Source of the DNA: Mycobacteroides abscessus ATCC 19977
Lineage (GTDB): Bacteria > Actinomycetota > Actinomycetes > Mycobacteriales > Mycobacteriaceae
Assembly: GCF_000069185.1 (NCBI RefSeq)
Contig: NC_010397.1
Span: 1,426,001 to 1,490,000 of the forward strand
Length of the DNA: 64,000 nucleotides
Reading direction: 5' to 3'
In this document: piece by piece, positions 19,611 through 34,397 of the stretch
Position numbering within the stretch: position 1 is the first letter of the stretch
Layout of the letters: each line of letters opens with the position of its first letter
Position numbers and translations under genes: made by a program
The notes under the pieces: generated by a model
Seen by the model: the letters and a program-made list of their open reading frames with translations, nothing else
What the model was told of the DNA's origin: nothing
Database searches by the model: none

Positions 19611-20102
19611 TTAACCGACGGAGACCAACGGGATCCAGATTCCAAAGAGCCAGAACCCCCAGGTCCTGAACCCGTCATCCCAGACGGGTTGCACCCGGTG
19701 TCCCCAGTAGTCGAAGGCCTGTGGTGGCGGACCCCAGCGGTCGGGGAGTGGACCACGCCATTCCGCACGCGGTGGTGGCGCCCAGCCCCATGGCGGACGC
19801 TGGTCGTAATGCCACGGGTTATCGCGCCACTCACGGCGGTCGTCCTGCCATCGGCCGTCATCACGCCAGTCCCGATCCCGATCGCGCCGACTGTCATCGC
19901 CGCGCCAGTTGCCGTTGTTGTGCCGGCCATCGTGGCCACCCCAGTCGTCATCGTCGTCGCCATGAGGGCGATTCGGATGGTCCTGGGTGTAGGCGGGATG
20001 GCCGACGGGCTGCGCAAACGCGGGAACGGCACCCATCCCGAGCGTGCCCATCGCCAATGCGCCGACCGCAGCCCCCTGCGCCACAAGGCTTTTCAGATTC
20101 AT
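19611..20102 (-). CDS. Exported Asp/Arg/Trp-rich protein, unknown function
   Basis: 163 residues from the ATG with AGGAG upstream. A clear signal peptide (NLKSLVAQGAAVGALAMGTL, cleavage near AFA-QP) is followed by a highly charged region of Asp, Arg, Gly, Asn and Trp (DDDDDWGGHDGRHNNGN, RDRDRDWRDDGRWQDD), a Pro/Trp stretch (QRPPWGWAPPP) and a conserved-looking hydrophobic end (FDYWGHRVQPVWDDGF, TWGFWLFGIWIPLVSVG). The end could sit in or on the envelope. A decayed copy of the C-terminal part lies just upstream at 20634-20728. It is absent between rho and rpmE in M. tuberculosis as I recall that region. Confidence 0.75.
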   Translation of the reverse strand: MNLKSLVAQGAAVGALAMGTLGMGAVPAFAQPVGHPAYTQDHPNRPHGDDDDDWGGHDGRHNNGNWRGDDSRRDRDRDWRDDGRWQDDRREWRDNPWHYDQRPPWGWAPPPRAEWRGPLPDRWGPPPQAFDYWGHRVQPVWDDGFRTWGFWLFGIWIPLVSVG

Positions 20103-20245
20103 GTGCGACTCCTGTCCGAATATCTCGGCGGTTCGCCCCGACTCAACCGTTCTCAACAGCGGCACCGCGCTGGTTATGCCGCGGCTGCCATGTTGAATAT
20201 CGACAGGATGTCAACAGCCGTTACATGCCCTGGCTCGGGCACAAA

Positions 20246-20476
20246 TCACGGCTGCGGGATCGCGGGAATCTGAGGTATCGGTGGCGCCTGCGGTACTGGC
20301 GGCACCCCATTCCCGTCAGGAATCGGCGGTGCCTGAGGGATGGGAGGCGGTGGCGGGGGAGTGATGGGGTCGGCATTGGCGACACCCTGTGCGCCCGCGA
20401 ACGTGGCGAGTCCCATCGCCGCCGCGGATACGCCTGTCACGATCAATCTCTTGATGTTGACCTTCTTGATGTTCAT
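20246..20476 (-). CDS. Small exported proline-rich peptide
   Basis: 76 residues. The signal peptide (KRLIVTGVSAAAMGLATFAG, cleavage near ANA-DP) is followed by a mature chain of about 40 residues made almost wholly of Pro-Pro-x-Ile/Val-Pro-Gln repeats (PPPPPPIPQ, APPIP, PPVPQ, PAIPQP). The start was set at the internal ATG since the 38 residues before it are Arg-rich and lack a ribosome site. Mycobacterial proline-rich exported peptides are often cell-wall associated; no function is known here. Confidence 0.65.
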   Translation of the reverse strand: MNIKKVNIKRLIVTGVSAAAMGLATFAGAQGVANADPITPPPPPPIPQAPPIPDGNGVPPVPQAPPIPQIPAIPQP

Positions 20477-20633
20477 GCGGAGTCCTTTCCGAATCGGCTT
20501 TCCTGGGCGGTTTTCCGGATCGGCAGTGATTCGCAATTCACGCGCCACCAACCAACGTACGCGTTCTTTGCCCGGGCTGCGGGGCTCCAAGCCCGTTCGC
20601 GGGCAGGGCCTCGCCCGAAACAGCGCGTTGCAG

Positions 20634-20728
20634 CGGGATCCAGATGCCCCAGAACCAGAACTCTCACTGGTTGAATCCGGGGTCCCGCATCGGCGTCACC
20701 CTGTGCCCCAGTAGTCGAACGGCGCCGG
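20634..20728 (-). pseudogene. Decayed paralogue of the Asp/Arg/Trp-rich exported protein
   Basis: On the minus strand this stretch parallels the C-terminus of the protein at 19611-20102: FDYWG, then HRVTPMRDPGFNQ, then EFWFWGIWIPL. A one-base loss after the Tyr codon shifts the frame between FDYWG and HRV, and a TGA stands where a tryptophan codon is expected before EFWFW. The N-terminal signal-peptide half is not detectable upstream. It is therefore a broken duplicate. Confidence 0.7.
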
Positions 20729-20917
20729 TGGCGACGGTGCTGGGAGATGCTGCGGTGCGCGGCCGTCGATGTCCGCGAGGCCTGGAATACCGTGTGGGCT
20801 GTCGTCGTTTAGGTTCTGCGTGACTGAGCTGGCATAATGGCCTCTCAGCCTTTGAAGGGTTCCGGTTCACGCCGTGACGCAGGCGACCCGGCGACCACAA
20901 CACGAAGAGGAAACACC

Positions 20918-21142
20918 ATGAAATCGGGTATTCACCCCAATTACGTCGAGACCAACGTGGTCTGCGGCTGTGGCAACACCTTCACCACCCGCAGCACCAA
21001 GGAGAGCGGCCACATTGTGGTCGAGGTCTGCTCGCAGTGCCACCCGTTCTACACGGGCAAGCAGAAGATCCTGGACAGTGGTGGCCGTGTCGCCCGGTTC
21101 GAGGCTCGCTACGGCAAGCGCAAGGCCGCAGCCGACAAATAG
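20918..21142 (+). CDS. rpmE: Ribosomal protein L31 (zinc-binding form)
   Basis: 74-residue component of the large ribosomal subunit. The start [10 protein letters not shown] is preceded by AGAGGAAA. Zinc ligands are present as CGCGNTF and [10 protein letters not shown], so this is the C+ form rather than the zinc-independent L31 used under zinc starvation. It stands in its usual place before prfA, although a pair of exported-protein genes separates it from rho here, and is followed by a strong terminator. Confidence 0.97.
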   Translation: MKSGIHPNYVETNVVCGCGNTFTTRSTKESGHIVVEVCSQCHPFYTGKQKILDSGGRVARFEARYGKRKAAADK

Positions 21143-21150
21143 CTTCCTTG

Positions 21151-21197
21151 CCGACGCCCGGATCTGCCGTTTGTGCAGTCCGGGCGTCGGTTTTTTT
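21151..21197 (+). terminator. Intrinsic terminator after rpmE
   Basis: A perfect 12-bp stem (CCGACGCCCGGA with TCCGGGCGTCGG) around a 16-nt loop is followed at once by seven T. It would separate rpmE from prfA transcription. Confidence 0.92.
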
Positions 21198-21236
21198 GTA
21201 TGACCACTGCGCGTAGGAATGTTGGGAGGAGGGTGC

Positions 21237-22307
21237 ATGAGCGAGACTCCGCTGATCGACGCGATGCTGGCCGAGCACGCTGAGCTGGAGAAGCAACTGG
21301 CCGATCCGGCGCTGCACGCCGACGCCGCCGCGGCGCGCAAGGCCGGTCGCCGGTTCGCGATGCTGTCGCCGATCGTCGCCACCCACCGAAAGCTTGCCAC
21401 CGCCCGCGACGACCTGGCTACGGCCCGTGAGCTGTCGGCGGACGATCCCTCGTTCGCCGATGAGGTGACGGAGCTGGAATCGTCGATCGCCGAGCTGGAA
21501 ACGCAACTTTCGGACATGCTGGCACCGCGTGATCCTCACGATGGTGACGACATCCTGCTGGAAGTGAAATCAGGCGAGGGCGGCGAGGAATCGGCGCTAT
21601 TCGCCGCCGATCTGGCTCGCATGTACATCCGCTACGCCGAGCGGCATGGCTGGAAGGTGACGGTTCTCGATGAGACCGAGTCCGACCTCGGCGGGTACAA
21701 GGACGCCACCCTGGCGATCGCGAGCAAGGGCGACAGCGCCGATGGTGTCTGGTCACGGTTGAAATTTGAAGGCGGCGTACACCGCGTTCAGCGTGTGCCG
21801 GTCACTGAATCTCAAGGGCGCGTGCACACCTCGGCGGCCGGCGTGCTGGTGTACCCCGAGCCTGAAGAGGTCGAGGAAATCCAGATCGACGAATCGGACC
21901 TGCGCATCGATGTGTACCGCTCCTCGGGCAAGGGCGGCCAGGGCGTCAACACCACCGATTCCGCGGTGCGCATCACGCATCTGCCCACCGGGATCGTCGT
22001 GACGTGTCAGAACGAGCGCTCGCAGCTGCAGAACAAGGCGCGCGCTATGCAGGTATTGGCCGCGAGGCTGCAGGCACTTGCCGAGGAGCAGGCGCAGGCA
22101 GATGCCTCGGCCGGTCGTGCCAGCCAAATCCGCACCGTGGATCGCAGCGAGCGGATCCGCACCTATAACTTCCCGGAGAACCGCATCACCGATCACCGCG
22201 TCGGGTTCAAGGCGCATAACCTGGACCAGGTTCTCGATGGAGATCTGGATGCCCTGTTCGATGCGTTGGCAGCGGCCGACCGGAAGGCGCGCCTGCAGGA
22301 GGCGTGA
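21237..22307 (+). CDS. prfA: Peptide chain release factor 1
   Basis: Recognises UAA and UAG stop codons and triggers peptide release. 356 residues with the catalytic GGQ loop ([17 protein letters not shown]) and the codon-recognition PxT motif as PVT in [15 protein letters not shown], which marks RF1 rather than RF2. The ATG has a strong GGGAGGAGGG upstream. Its stop overlaps the ATG of prmC, which modifies the GGQ glutamine. Confidence 0.97.
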   Translation: MSETPLIDAMLAEHAELEKQLADPALHADAAAARKAGRRFAMLSPIVATHRKLATARDDLATARELSADDPSFADEVTELESSIAELETQLSDMLAPRDPHDGDDILLEVKSGEGGEESALFAADLARMYIRYAERHGWKVTVLDETESDLGGYKDATLAIASKGDSADGVWSRLKFEGGVHRVQRVPVTESQGRVHTSAAGVLVYPEPEEVEEIQIDESDLRIDVYRSSGKGGQGVNTTDSAVRITHLPTGIVVTCQNERSQLQNKARAMQVLAARLQALAEEQAQADASAGRASQIRTVDRSERIRTYNFPENRITDHRVGFKAHNLDQVLDGDLDALFDALAAADRKARLQEA

Positions 22308-23149
22308 TGAGCCGCTTGCGTGAGCTGCTCGCCGAGGCAGCCGAATCTCTTTCACGGGCAGGTGTTTCCAGCCCTCAGGTGGACGCCGAGGAGCTGGCCG
22401 CCCACCTGCTGGGGGTCTCGCGGACACAGTTGCGCTTTACCGAGGCCGCGGCGGACTTTCCGGGGAGATATCGAGATCTGGTGGCACAGCGCGCGCGGCG
22501 CATTCCGTTGCAGCACTTGGTCGGAAGTGCTGCTTTTGGTCCCATCGAAGTGCGCGTGGGCCCCGGGGTGTTCATTCCACGTCCTGAAACAGAGTCTCTG
22601 TATGCCTGGGCGGCAGGGCAGCTGGCGCCTCACGCGACGGTTGTCGAGTTATGTGCCGGTTCTGCGGCGCTGGCCATTGCTTTGGCGCAGCACGAGCCGA
22701 CGGCCCGTGTCACCGCGATCGAGGTCGACGTGGATGCCCTGATCTACACCCGGCGAAACGCCGAGGGTACCGGCGTCGAGGTGGTCCAGGCCGATGTGAC
22801 TTCGCCGGACTTGCTCACCGAGCTGAACGGCGCTGTCGATCTGATCGTCGCGAATCCGCCTTATATTCCCCAAGATACTGAGCTGGAGCCCGAAGTGGCG
22901 CGGCATGATCCGCCGCAGGCGCTTTTCGCCGGCGCGGACGGGCTCGCGATCATCGCGCCGATCGTGATCGCCGCCGGAAGGCTCCTGGCGCCGGGGGGCG
23001 CCATCGGTATTGAGCATGACGACAGTAAGGGCGGGCGCACACGCGAGTTGTTTACGGCCTGTGACTTTTTCGATGAGGTTGTGCAGCGGCACGACCTGAC
23101 CGGACGGCCACGATTCGTCACCGCTCGCCGGAAAATCGCGGCGTCCTAG
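22307..23149 (+). CDS. prmC: Release factor glutamine methyltransferase
   Basis: N5-methylates the glutamine of the GGQ loop in release factors, using SAM. 280 residues: an N-terminal helical substrate domain, then the methyltransferase fold with VVELCAGSAALAIALA (SAM loop), the catalytic NPPYIP motif in LIVANPPYIPQD, and FIPRPETESLY before it. One-base overlap with prfA (TGATGA) gives coupled translation of enzyme and substrate. Confidence 0.95.
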   Translation: MSRLRELLAEAAESLSRAGVSSPQVDAEELAAHLLGVSRTQLRFTEAAADFPGRYRDLVAQRARRIPLQHLVGSAAFGPIEVRVGPGVFIPRPETESLYAWAAGQLAPHATVVELCAGSAALAIALAQHEPTARVTAIEVDVDALIYTRRNAEGTGVEVVQADVTSPDLLTELNGAVDLIVANPPYIPQDTELEPEVARHDPPQALFAGADGLAIIAPIVIAAGRLLAPGGAIGIEHDDSKGGRTRELFTACDFFDEVVQRHDLTGRPRFVTARRKIAAS

Positions 23150-23158
23150 ACTGGGCGG

Positions 23159-23839
23159 GTGACCGTCGTCTACGACTGCCAAGACGCTGCGACCCGCCAG
23201 AGCGGGATCGACGCGGCGGTGAGTGCGCTCAAGGCGGGCGAGCTGGTGGTGATGCCCACCGATACGGTCTATGGATTGGGTTGTGACGCATTCGATTCCG
23301 GTGCGGTGACGGCGCTGTTGGCCGCCAAAGGGCGCGGCCGGGACATGCCGGTCGGCGTGCTTGTGGGCTCGTGGCACACCATCGACGGCCTGGTGTTCGC
23401 GGTCCCGGCTGCCGCTCGTGAACTTATCGAGGCATTCTGGCCGGGACCGCTCAGCATCATCGTGAGGCACGCCCCTTCGCTGTCCTGGGACCTGGGCGAT
23501 GCCCAGGGGAGCGTCATGCTGCGAATGCCCATGCATCCGGTGGCCATCGAACTGCTGCGCGCCGTCGGTCCGATGGCGGTTTCCAGCGCCAACGTGTCGG
23601 GCCGGCCCGCGGCGCTCACCGCCGCCGAAGCGCGCGGTCAGTTGGACGACAAGGTTGCGGTGTATCTGGACGGCGGACAGGCCGAGCTGGGTGCGGCTTC
23701 GACCATCGTCGATCTCACCGGCCCGGCGCCGGTGATCGTGCGGGAAGGTCCGATCAGTCGGGAGCAGATCGTGGAGGTGATCGGCGGCCAAGTCGGACCT
23801 GTTGAGTCGGGCGAGTCGGGGGAGCCCACAGAATCGTGA
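23159..23839 (+). CDS. L-threonylcarbamoyladenylate synthase (Sua5/YwlC/YrdC)
   Basis: Makes threonylcarbamoyl-AMP for the t6A37 modification of ANN-decoding tRNAs. 226 residues; the YrdC core shows MPTDTVYGLGCDA, the KGRGRDMPVGVLV loop, FWPGPLSIIV, and the C-terminal SSANVSGRPAALTA and STIVDLTGPAPVIVREG. The C-terminus ends in Gly/Glu/Ser-rich sequence without a separate Sua5 domain, so YwlC-like. The GTG may be leaderless, since TAGACT lies seven bases upstream. It matches M. tuberculosis Rv1301 in position. Confidence 0.93.
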   Translation: MTVVYDCQDAATRQSGIDAAVSALKAGELVVMPTDTVYGLGCDAFDSGAVTALLAAKGRGRDMPVGVLVGSWHTIDGLVFAVPAAARELIEAFWPGPLSIIVRHAPSLSWDLGDAQGSVMLRMPMHPVAIELLRAVGPMAVSSANVSGRPAALTAAEARGQLDDKVAVYLDGGQAELGAASTIVDLTGPAPVIVREGPISREQIVEVIGGQVGPVESGESGEPTES

Positions 23840-23854
23840 AGTACGGTCGGACGC

Positions 23855-25072
23855 GTGAGTGAGCTGCTGGCCCTTGCCGATCGCGGCGCGGGCGTCCCGT
23901 TGCGGGAACTTGCGCTGGTCGGCTTGACGGCAGCCATCACAACTTTTTTCTGCACCGGTGGTGTGCGGATGTTCGCGACCCGGGTGGGCGCGGTGGCCTA
24001 CCCCCGTGAGCGTGATGTGCATCTGCAGCCGACGCCGCGGATGGGTGGGCTCGGCATGTACTTCGGGGTCTGCGCCGCAATATTTCTGGCTTCGCAGCTA
24101 CCCGCGCTGACAAGGGGTTTCGTCTACTCCTCGGGCATGCCTGCCGTCGTCGTCGCGGGGGGCATCATCATGATCGTCGGTCTCATCGACGACAAATGGG
24201 GCCTGGATGCGCTCACCAAATTCGCGGGTCAGGTCACCGCCGCGAGCGTGCTGGTCACTATGGGGGTGGCCTGGAGCATGATCTACATCCCATTCGGTGG
24301 GGTGGGGACGATTGTGCTGGATCAGATGTCGTCGATCCTGGTCACGCTGGCGTTGACGGTATCCATCGTCAACGCGATGAACTTCGTGGACGGCCTCGAC
24401 GGTCTGGCCGCCGGCCTGGGATTGATCACCGCGGCGGCCATCTGCATCTTTTCGATCGGGCTGCTGCGCAGTCACGGTGGCGACGTCCTGTACTACCCGC
24501 CCGCGGTGATCTCGGTCGTGTTGGCAGGGGCCTGCCTGGGCTTCCTTCCGCACAACTTCCATCGGGCGCGGATCTTCATGGGTGACTCGGGCTCGATGCT
24601 GATCGGCCTGATGCTGGCCGCAGCCTCGACCACGGCGGCGGGCCCTATTTCGCAGAGCTCCTACGGCGCCAAGGACATGTTCGTCCTGCTTTCACCCTTC
24701 CTGCTGGTGATCGCGGTCATGCTGGTGCCGGCACTGGATGCGTTGTTGGCGATCATCCGGCGCACGCGTGCGGGTCGCAGCCCGTTCAGCCCGGACAAGA
24801 TGCATCTGCATCACCGTCTCCTGCAGATCGGTCATTCGCACCGCAAGGCGGTGTTGATCATCTATCTATGGGTGGCGATCATCGCCTTCGGGGCCGCCAG
24901 CACCATATTCTTCGAGCCCCGCTACGCCGGGGCGGTGGTGGTCGGTGCCATCGGCATCGCGATTGTCGCGACGGTCATTCCATTGCTGCGCCGTGAAGAC
25001 ACCGATCCGGCTTTGGCTACCGCGCCGGACTCAAGTCCGGGGACGGAACCGGTCGTGTACGACGAAAAGTAG
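23855..25072 (+). CDS. wecA: Decaprenyl-phosphate GlcNAc-1-phosphate transferase
   Basis: Starts the arabinogalactan linker by moving GlcNAc-1-P from UDP-GlcNAc to decaprenyl phosphate at the inner membrane face. 405 residues with about eleven membrane segments and the family's cytoplasmic motifs: QPTPRMGGLGM, GGIIMIVGLIDDKWG (Mg-binding DD), NAMNFVDGLDGLAAG, FMGDSGSMLIG and MHLHHRLLQIGHSHR. It corresponds to M. tuberculosis Rv1302 (rfe/wecA). It follows sua5 by 15 bases and precedes the ATP synthase operon. Confidence 0.95.
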   Translation: MSELLALADRGAGVPLRELALVGLTAAITTFFCTGGVRMFATRVGAVAYPRERDVHLQPTPRMGGLGMYFGVCAAIFLASQLPALTRGFVYSSGMPAVVVAGGIIMIVGLIDDKWGLDALTKFAGQVTAASVLVTMGVAWSMIYIPFGGVGTIVLDQMSSILVTLALTVSIVNAMNFVDGLDGLAAGLGLITAAAICIFSIGLLRSHGGDVLYYPPAVISVVLAGACLGFLPHNFHRARIFMGDSGSMLIGLMLAAASTTAAGPISQSSYGAKDMFVLLSPFLLVIAVMLVPALDALLAIIRRTRAGRSPFSPDKMHLHHRLLQIGHSHRKAVLIIYLWVAIIAFGAASTIFFEPRYAGAVVVGAIGIAIVATVIPLLRREDTDPALATAPDSSPGTEPVVYDEK

Positions 25073-25252
25073 TAGGGGTGCATTAACCGCCTCTACCATG
25101 TGATACGGTTCTGCCATACCCGAAAACTCACGGGTGCCGGCCACACCGGATCGGCAGGGATTTTGGAAGGTCTTTCCAGACATTTCAGACTCTGGCGGAC
25201 GGATCAACTGACCGACAGGGAGCTGCCCATTGAGGTGAGTTCAGCGAGCCCT

Positions 25253-25294
25253 CAGACCTCCTATAAGGTCTGGAACCGACGAACGCATTTTTTT
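25253..25294 (+). promoter_or_regulatory. Leader hairpin and T-tract before the ATP synthase operon
   Basis: A 7-bp stem CAGACCT/AGGTCTG with a 6-nt loop is followed after 15 nt by seven T, about 30-70 bases before the first atp gene. The distance is too long for a classical terminator; a second short pair (GGAAC with GTTCC) spans the T-tract. The 249-bp gap also holds GATACGGTT near 25102, resembling the rRNA promoter -10 region here. Attenuation or pausing is possible. Confidence 0.35.
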
Positions 25295-25321
25295 GTTCCG
25301 CCACCCCGACAAAGATGTGAG

Positions 25322-25768
25322 GTGACACCCCAGGTGACAACGCCCGACGCCCCGCTGGTTCTTCCGGCATTGGCGTTTCGTCCGTTGCGTCTGGCGGCTT
25401 TGTGTGGCGTGCTCGGTGCCCTGGCTCTGCTGGCCTCCGCTCTCCTGGGGCAGTGGCAGTTCGGCGTCTTCTTCGTTACTGGGCTTGGACTCGGATTGGT
25501 GAACGCTCTCCTCGTTCGCCAGTCCGCGGAAGTGATTACCGCGCAAGACAATCCAAGCAAGCAAAAGATGGCCATCAATTCCGCTGCGCGGTTGATGATC
25601 ATCACCGTCCTCGCCCTGGTGCTCGCCTTCGTGTTCCGCCCCGCCGGACTCGGGGTGTTCTTCGGGGTTGCGTTGTTCCAGGTGCTGCTGGTGTTGACCA
25701 CCGCCGTGCCGGTGTGGAAAGGGATCCGTTCAGTGAATCAGCCGCAGGCTCAGGTTGAGGGGGCATAG
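25322..25768 (+). CDS. AtpI-like membrane protein at the head of the atp operon
   Basis: About 148 residues, corresponding to M. tuberculosis Rv1303. Four hydrophobic segments ([69 protein letters not shown]) resemble AtpI, thought to help assemble the c-ring. The GTG at 25322 was chosen because residues before it are unlike the family; another GTG four codons later is possible. The stop is six bases before atpB. Confidence 0.8.
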   Translation: MTPQVTTPDAPLVLPALAFRPLRLAALCGVLGALALLASALLGQWQFGVFFVTGLGLGLVNALLVRQSAEVITAQDNPSKQKMAINSAARLMIITVLALVLAFVFRPAGLGVFFGVALFQVLLVLTTAVPVWKGIRSVNQPQAQVEGA

Positions 25769-25774
25769 CCCAGC

Positions 25775-26548
25775 ATGATTACGACATTCCAGGCGGAAGC
25801 CGCCATCGAGGTCGGTCACCACAAGCACTGGACCTGGCACGGTGATTTCTGGCCGTACGAGCTGACATTCAACGTGGACACCATTGTCGCAACCGCCCTG
25901 GCAGGGGTGGTTGTGATTGCGCTGGCGCTGTTCCTGCGTGCCAAGGTCACCTCGACCGGTGTTCCCAACGGTGTGCAGCTGTTCTTCGAAGCGGTCACCG
26001 TTCAGTTCCGTAACCAGGTCGAGTCGGCCATCGGCATGAAGATCGCGCCGTTCGTCTTGCCGCTGGCGGTGACGATCTTCGTCTTCATCCTGGTGTCGAA
26101 CTGGATTTCGGTGTTGCCCGTGCAGTACACCGATGACACGGGTAAGACCGCCGAACTCTTGGCACCGCCGGCCTCGGATATCAACTACGTGCTGGCACTG
26201 GCCCTGTTCGTCTTCGTCTGCTACCACATCGCGGGCTTCGCGCGCCGTGGTCTCATCGGCCACCCGATCAAGCTGCTCAAGGGTCACACCTGGGTCACCG
26301 CCTTCATCAACCCGATCGAGGAGCTGGCCAAGCCTATTTCGCTCTCGCTGCGGCTCTTCGGCAACATGTTCGCCGGTGGCATCATGGTCGCCTTGATCGC
26401 GATGTTCCCCGCATGGATCATGTGGGCGCCCAATGCCATCTGGAAGTCGTTCGACCTGTTCGTCGGTCTTATCCAGGCCTTCATCTTCGCGTTGCTGACG
26501 GTTCTGTACTTCAGCCAGTCGATGGAGCTGGACGAGGACCATCACTAA
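25775..26548 (+). CDS. atpB: ATP synthase subunit a
   Basis: Membrane stator of the Fo sector that forms the two proton half-channels against the c-ring. 257 residues, five to six helices. The essential arginine lies in the penultimate-helix segment [20 protein letters not shown], and NPIEELAKP precedes it. The C-terminus [22 protein letters not shown] is typical of mycobacteria. Second gene of the operon. Confidence 0.97.
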   Translation: MITTFQAEAAIEVGHHKHWTWHGDFWPYELTFNVDTIVATALAGVVVIALALFLRAKVTSTGVPNGVQLFFEAVTVQFRNQVESAIGMKIAPFVLPLAVTIFVFILVSNWISVLPVQYTDDTGKTAELLAPPASDINYVLALALFVFVCYHIAGFARRGLIGHPIKLLKGHTWVTAFINPIEELAKPISLSLRLFGNMFAGGIMVALIAMFPAWIMWAPNAIWKSFDLFVGLIQAFIFALLTVLYFSQSMELDEDHH

Positions 26549-26574
26549 CCACATAGACCAACCTGTATAGACCC

Positions 26575-28754
<2,180 letters not shown>

Positions 28755-28764
28755 CCACCATTAG

Positions 28765-32834
<4,070 letters not shown>

Positions 32835-32864
32835 TTCGTCACTAGCCATCTGAAGGAGGTGCAT

Positions 32865-33233
<369 letters not shown>

Positions 33234-33271
33234 CTCTACCCGGCTGATACAAGCGTAAAAGGAACCCGCTT

Positions 33272-33703
33272 GTGAGCGTGACGGCGATGATCGAGATATC
33301 GGTCATCGCCGTCCTTGCTTTGGCGGTGGCCGCATTGAGCTTCCGCCTGCTGAAGTTGCGCAACGGCGGTACCGCGGCGCTCTTACGCGATATGCCGGAG
33401 GTAGGGGAGGGCCGCTGGCGCCACGGCGTCATGCGGTACCGCGAGTCACAAGCCGAGTTCTATCGCCTCTCCAGTGTGCGGCTCTGGCCCGATCGCCAGC
33501 TGTCACGCCGCGACCTGGAAATCATCGACCGCCGGATCCCACGCGGTGACGAGTACGACATCATGACCGCCGAGATCGTGGTCTTGCAGTTGCGCGATGG
33601 TGCGCGCGACTACGAAATGGCGCTGGACCGAGGGGCTTTGACCGCGTTCATGTCCTGGGTCGAGTCGCGTCCCTCACCTCGGGCGCAGCGCCGCAGCCGC
33701 TAA
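33272..33703 (+). CDS. DUF2550 membrane-anchored protein
   Basis: 143 residues, corresponding to M. tuberculosis Rv1312. One N-terminal membrane helix (ISVIAVLALAVAALSFRLLK) is followed by a soluble domain with RWRHGVMRYRESQAEFYRLS and SVRLWPDRQLSRRDLEI. The family is almost always found directly after atpC in actinobacteria, so a link to ATP synthase has been suspected, but no function is established. GTG start with AAAGGAA upstream; 38 bases after atpC. Confidence 0.88.
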   Translation: MSVTAMIEISVIAVLALAVAALSFRLLKLRNGGTAALLRDMPEVGEGRWRHGVMRYRESQAEFYRLSSVRLWPDRQLSRRDLEIIDRRIPRGDEYDIMTAEIVVLQLRDGARDYEMALDRGALTAFMSWVESRPSPRAQRRSR

Positions 33704-33725
33704 CTTCTTGTATCCAGCCCGGCGA

Positions 33726-34364
33726 CTAGGCGGGTTGTGCCGGCCCACCCGGCTTCCACAGCGTGTCTTTTCCGTTGTTGGCGACCCGCGACAAGATGAA
33801 CAACAGGTCCGAGAGCCGGTTCAGATACTTGGCGGTCAGCACGTTGGTGCTGTGGGGATAGGTCTCGATGGCGGTCCACGCTGAGCGTTCGGCCCGCCGG
33901 GTCACCGTCCGCGCCGCATGCAATAACGCGGATAGTGCGGTACCGCCAGGAAGTACAAAGGAATTCAGCTTCGGCAGGTTCGCGTTGTACTCGTCACACC
34001 AAGCCTCCAAACGGTCGACATACGGCTGGGTGATCCGCAGCGGCGGGTACTGAGGGTCGGCTACGACGGGGGTGGACAGGTCGGCACCGGCGTCGAACAG
34101 ATCGTTTTGGATCTGCAGCAGTAGGGCACTGACTTCCCGGCCCGGGTTGCCGAGCACCACCGCGACACCGATGGCGGCATTGGCCTCGTCGCAGTCCGCA
34201 TAGGCGATGAGCCGGGGATCGTTCTTGGGTACCCGCGAGAAGTCGCTCAGACCCGTGGTCCCGTCATCGCCGGTACGGGTGTAGATGCGGGTGAGATGCA
34301 CGCCACTGGAGGCGGCTCGCTCTGATCGGGGGTTCGTCCCGCCGGTGGATGCCTCATCGGTCAT
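33726..34364 (-). CDS. Cob(I)alamin adenosyltransferase, PduO type
   Basis: Transfers adenosyl from ATP to cob(I)alamin to make coenzyme B12, needed for example by methylmalonyl-CoA mutase. The core begins HLTRIYTRTGDDGTTGLSD (ATP loop) and has YADCDEANAAIG, IQNDLFDAGADLS, FVLPGGTALSALLHAARTV and RRAERSAW; it corresponds to Rv1314c. The start is uncertain: ATG at 34364 adds a Ser/Gly/Arg-rich leader of about 21 residues, while GTG at 34301 gives the M. tuberculosis-like N-terminus. It is divergent from murA, only 33 bp away. Confidence 0.92.
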   Translation of the reverse strand: MTDEASTGGTNPRSERAASSGVHLTRIYTRTGDDGTTGLSDFSRVPKNDPRLIAYADCDEANAAIGVAVVLGNPGREVSALLLQIQNDLFDAGADLSTPVVADPQYPPLRITQPYVDRLEAWCDEYNANLPKLNSFVLPGGTALSALLHAARTVTRRAERSAWTAIETYPHSTNVLTAKYLNRLSDLLFILSRVANNGKDTLWKPGGPAQPA

Positions 34365-34397
34365 GCGTCGTGACGTTACCCGGCTACGCTGTCGGGC

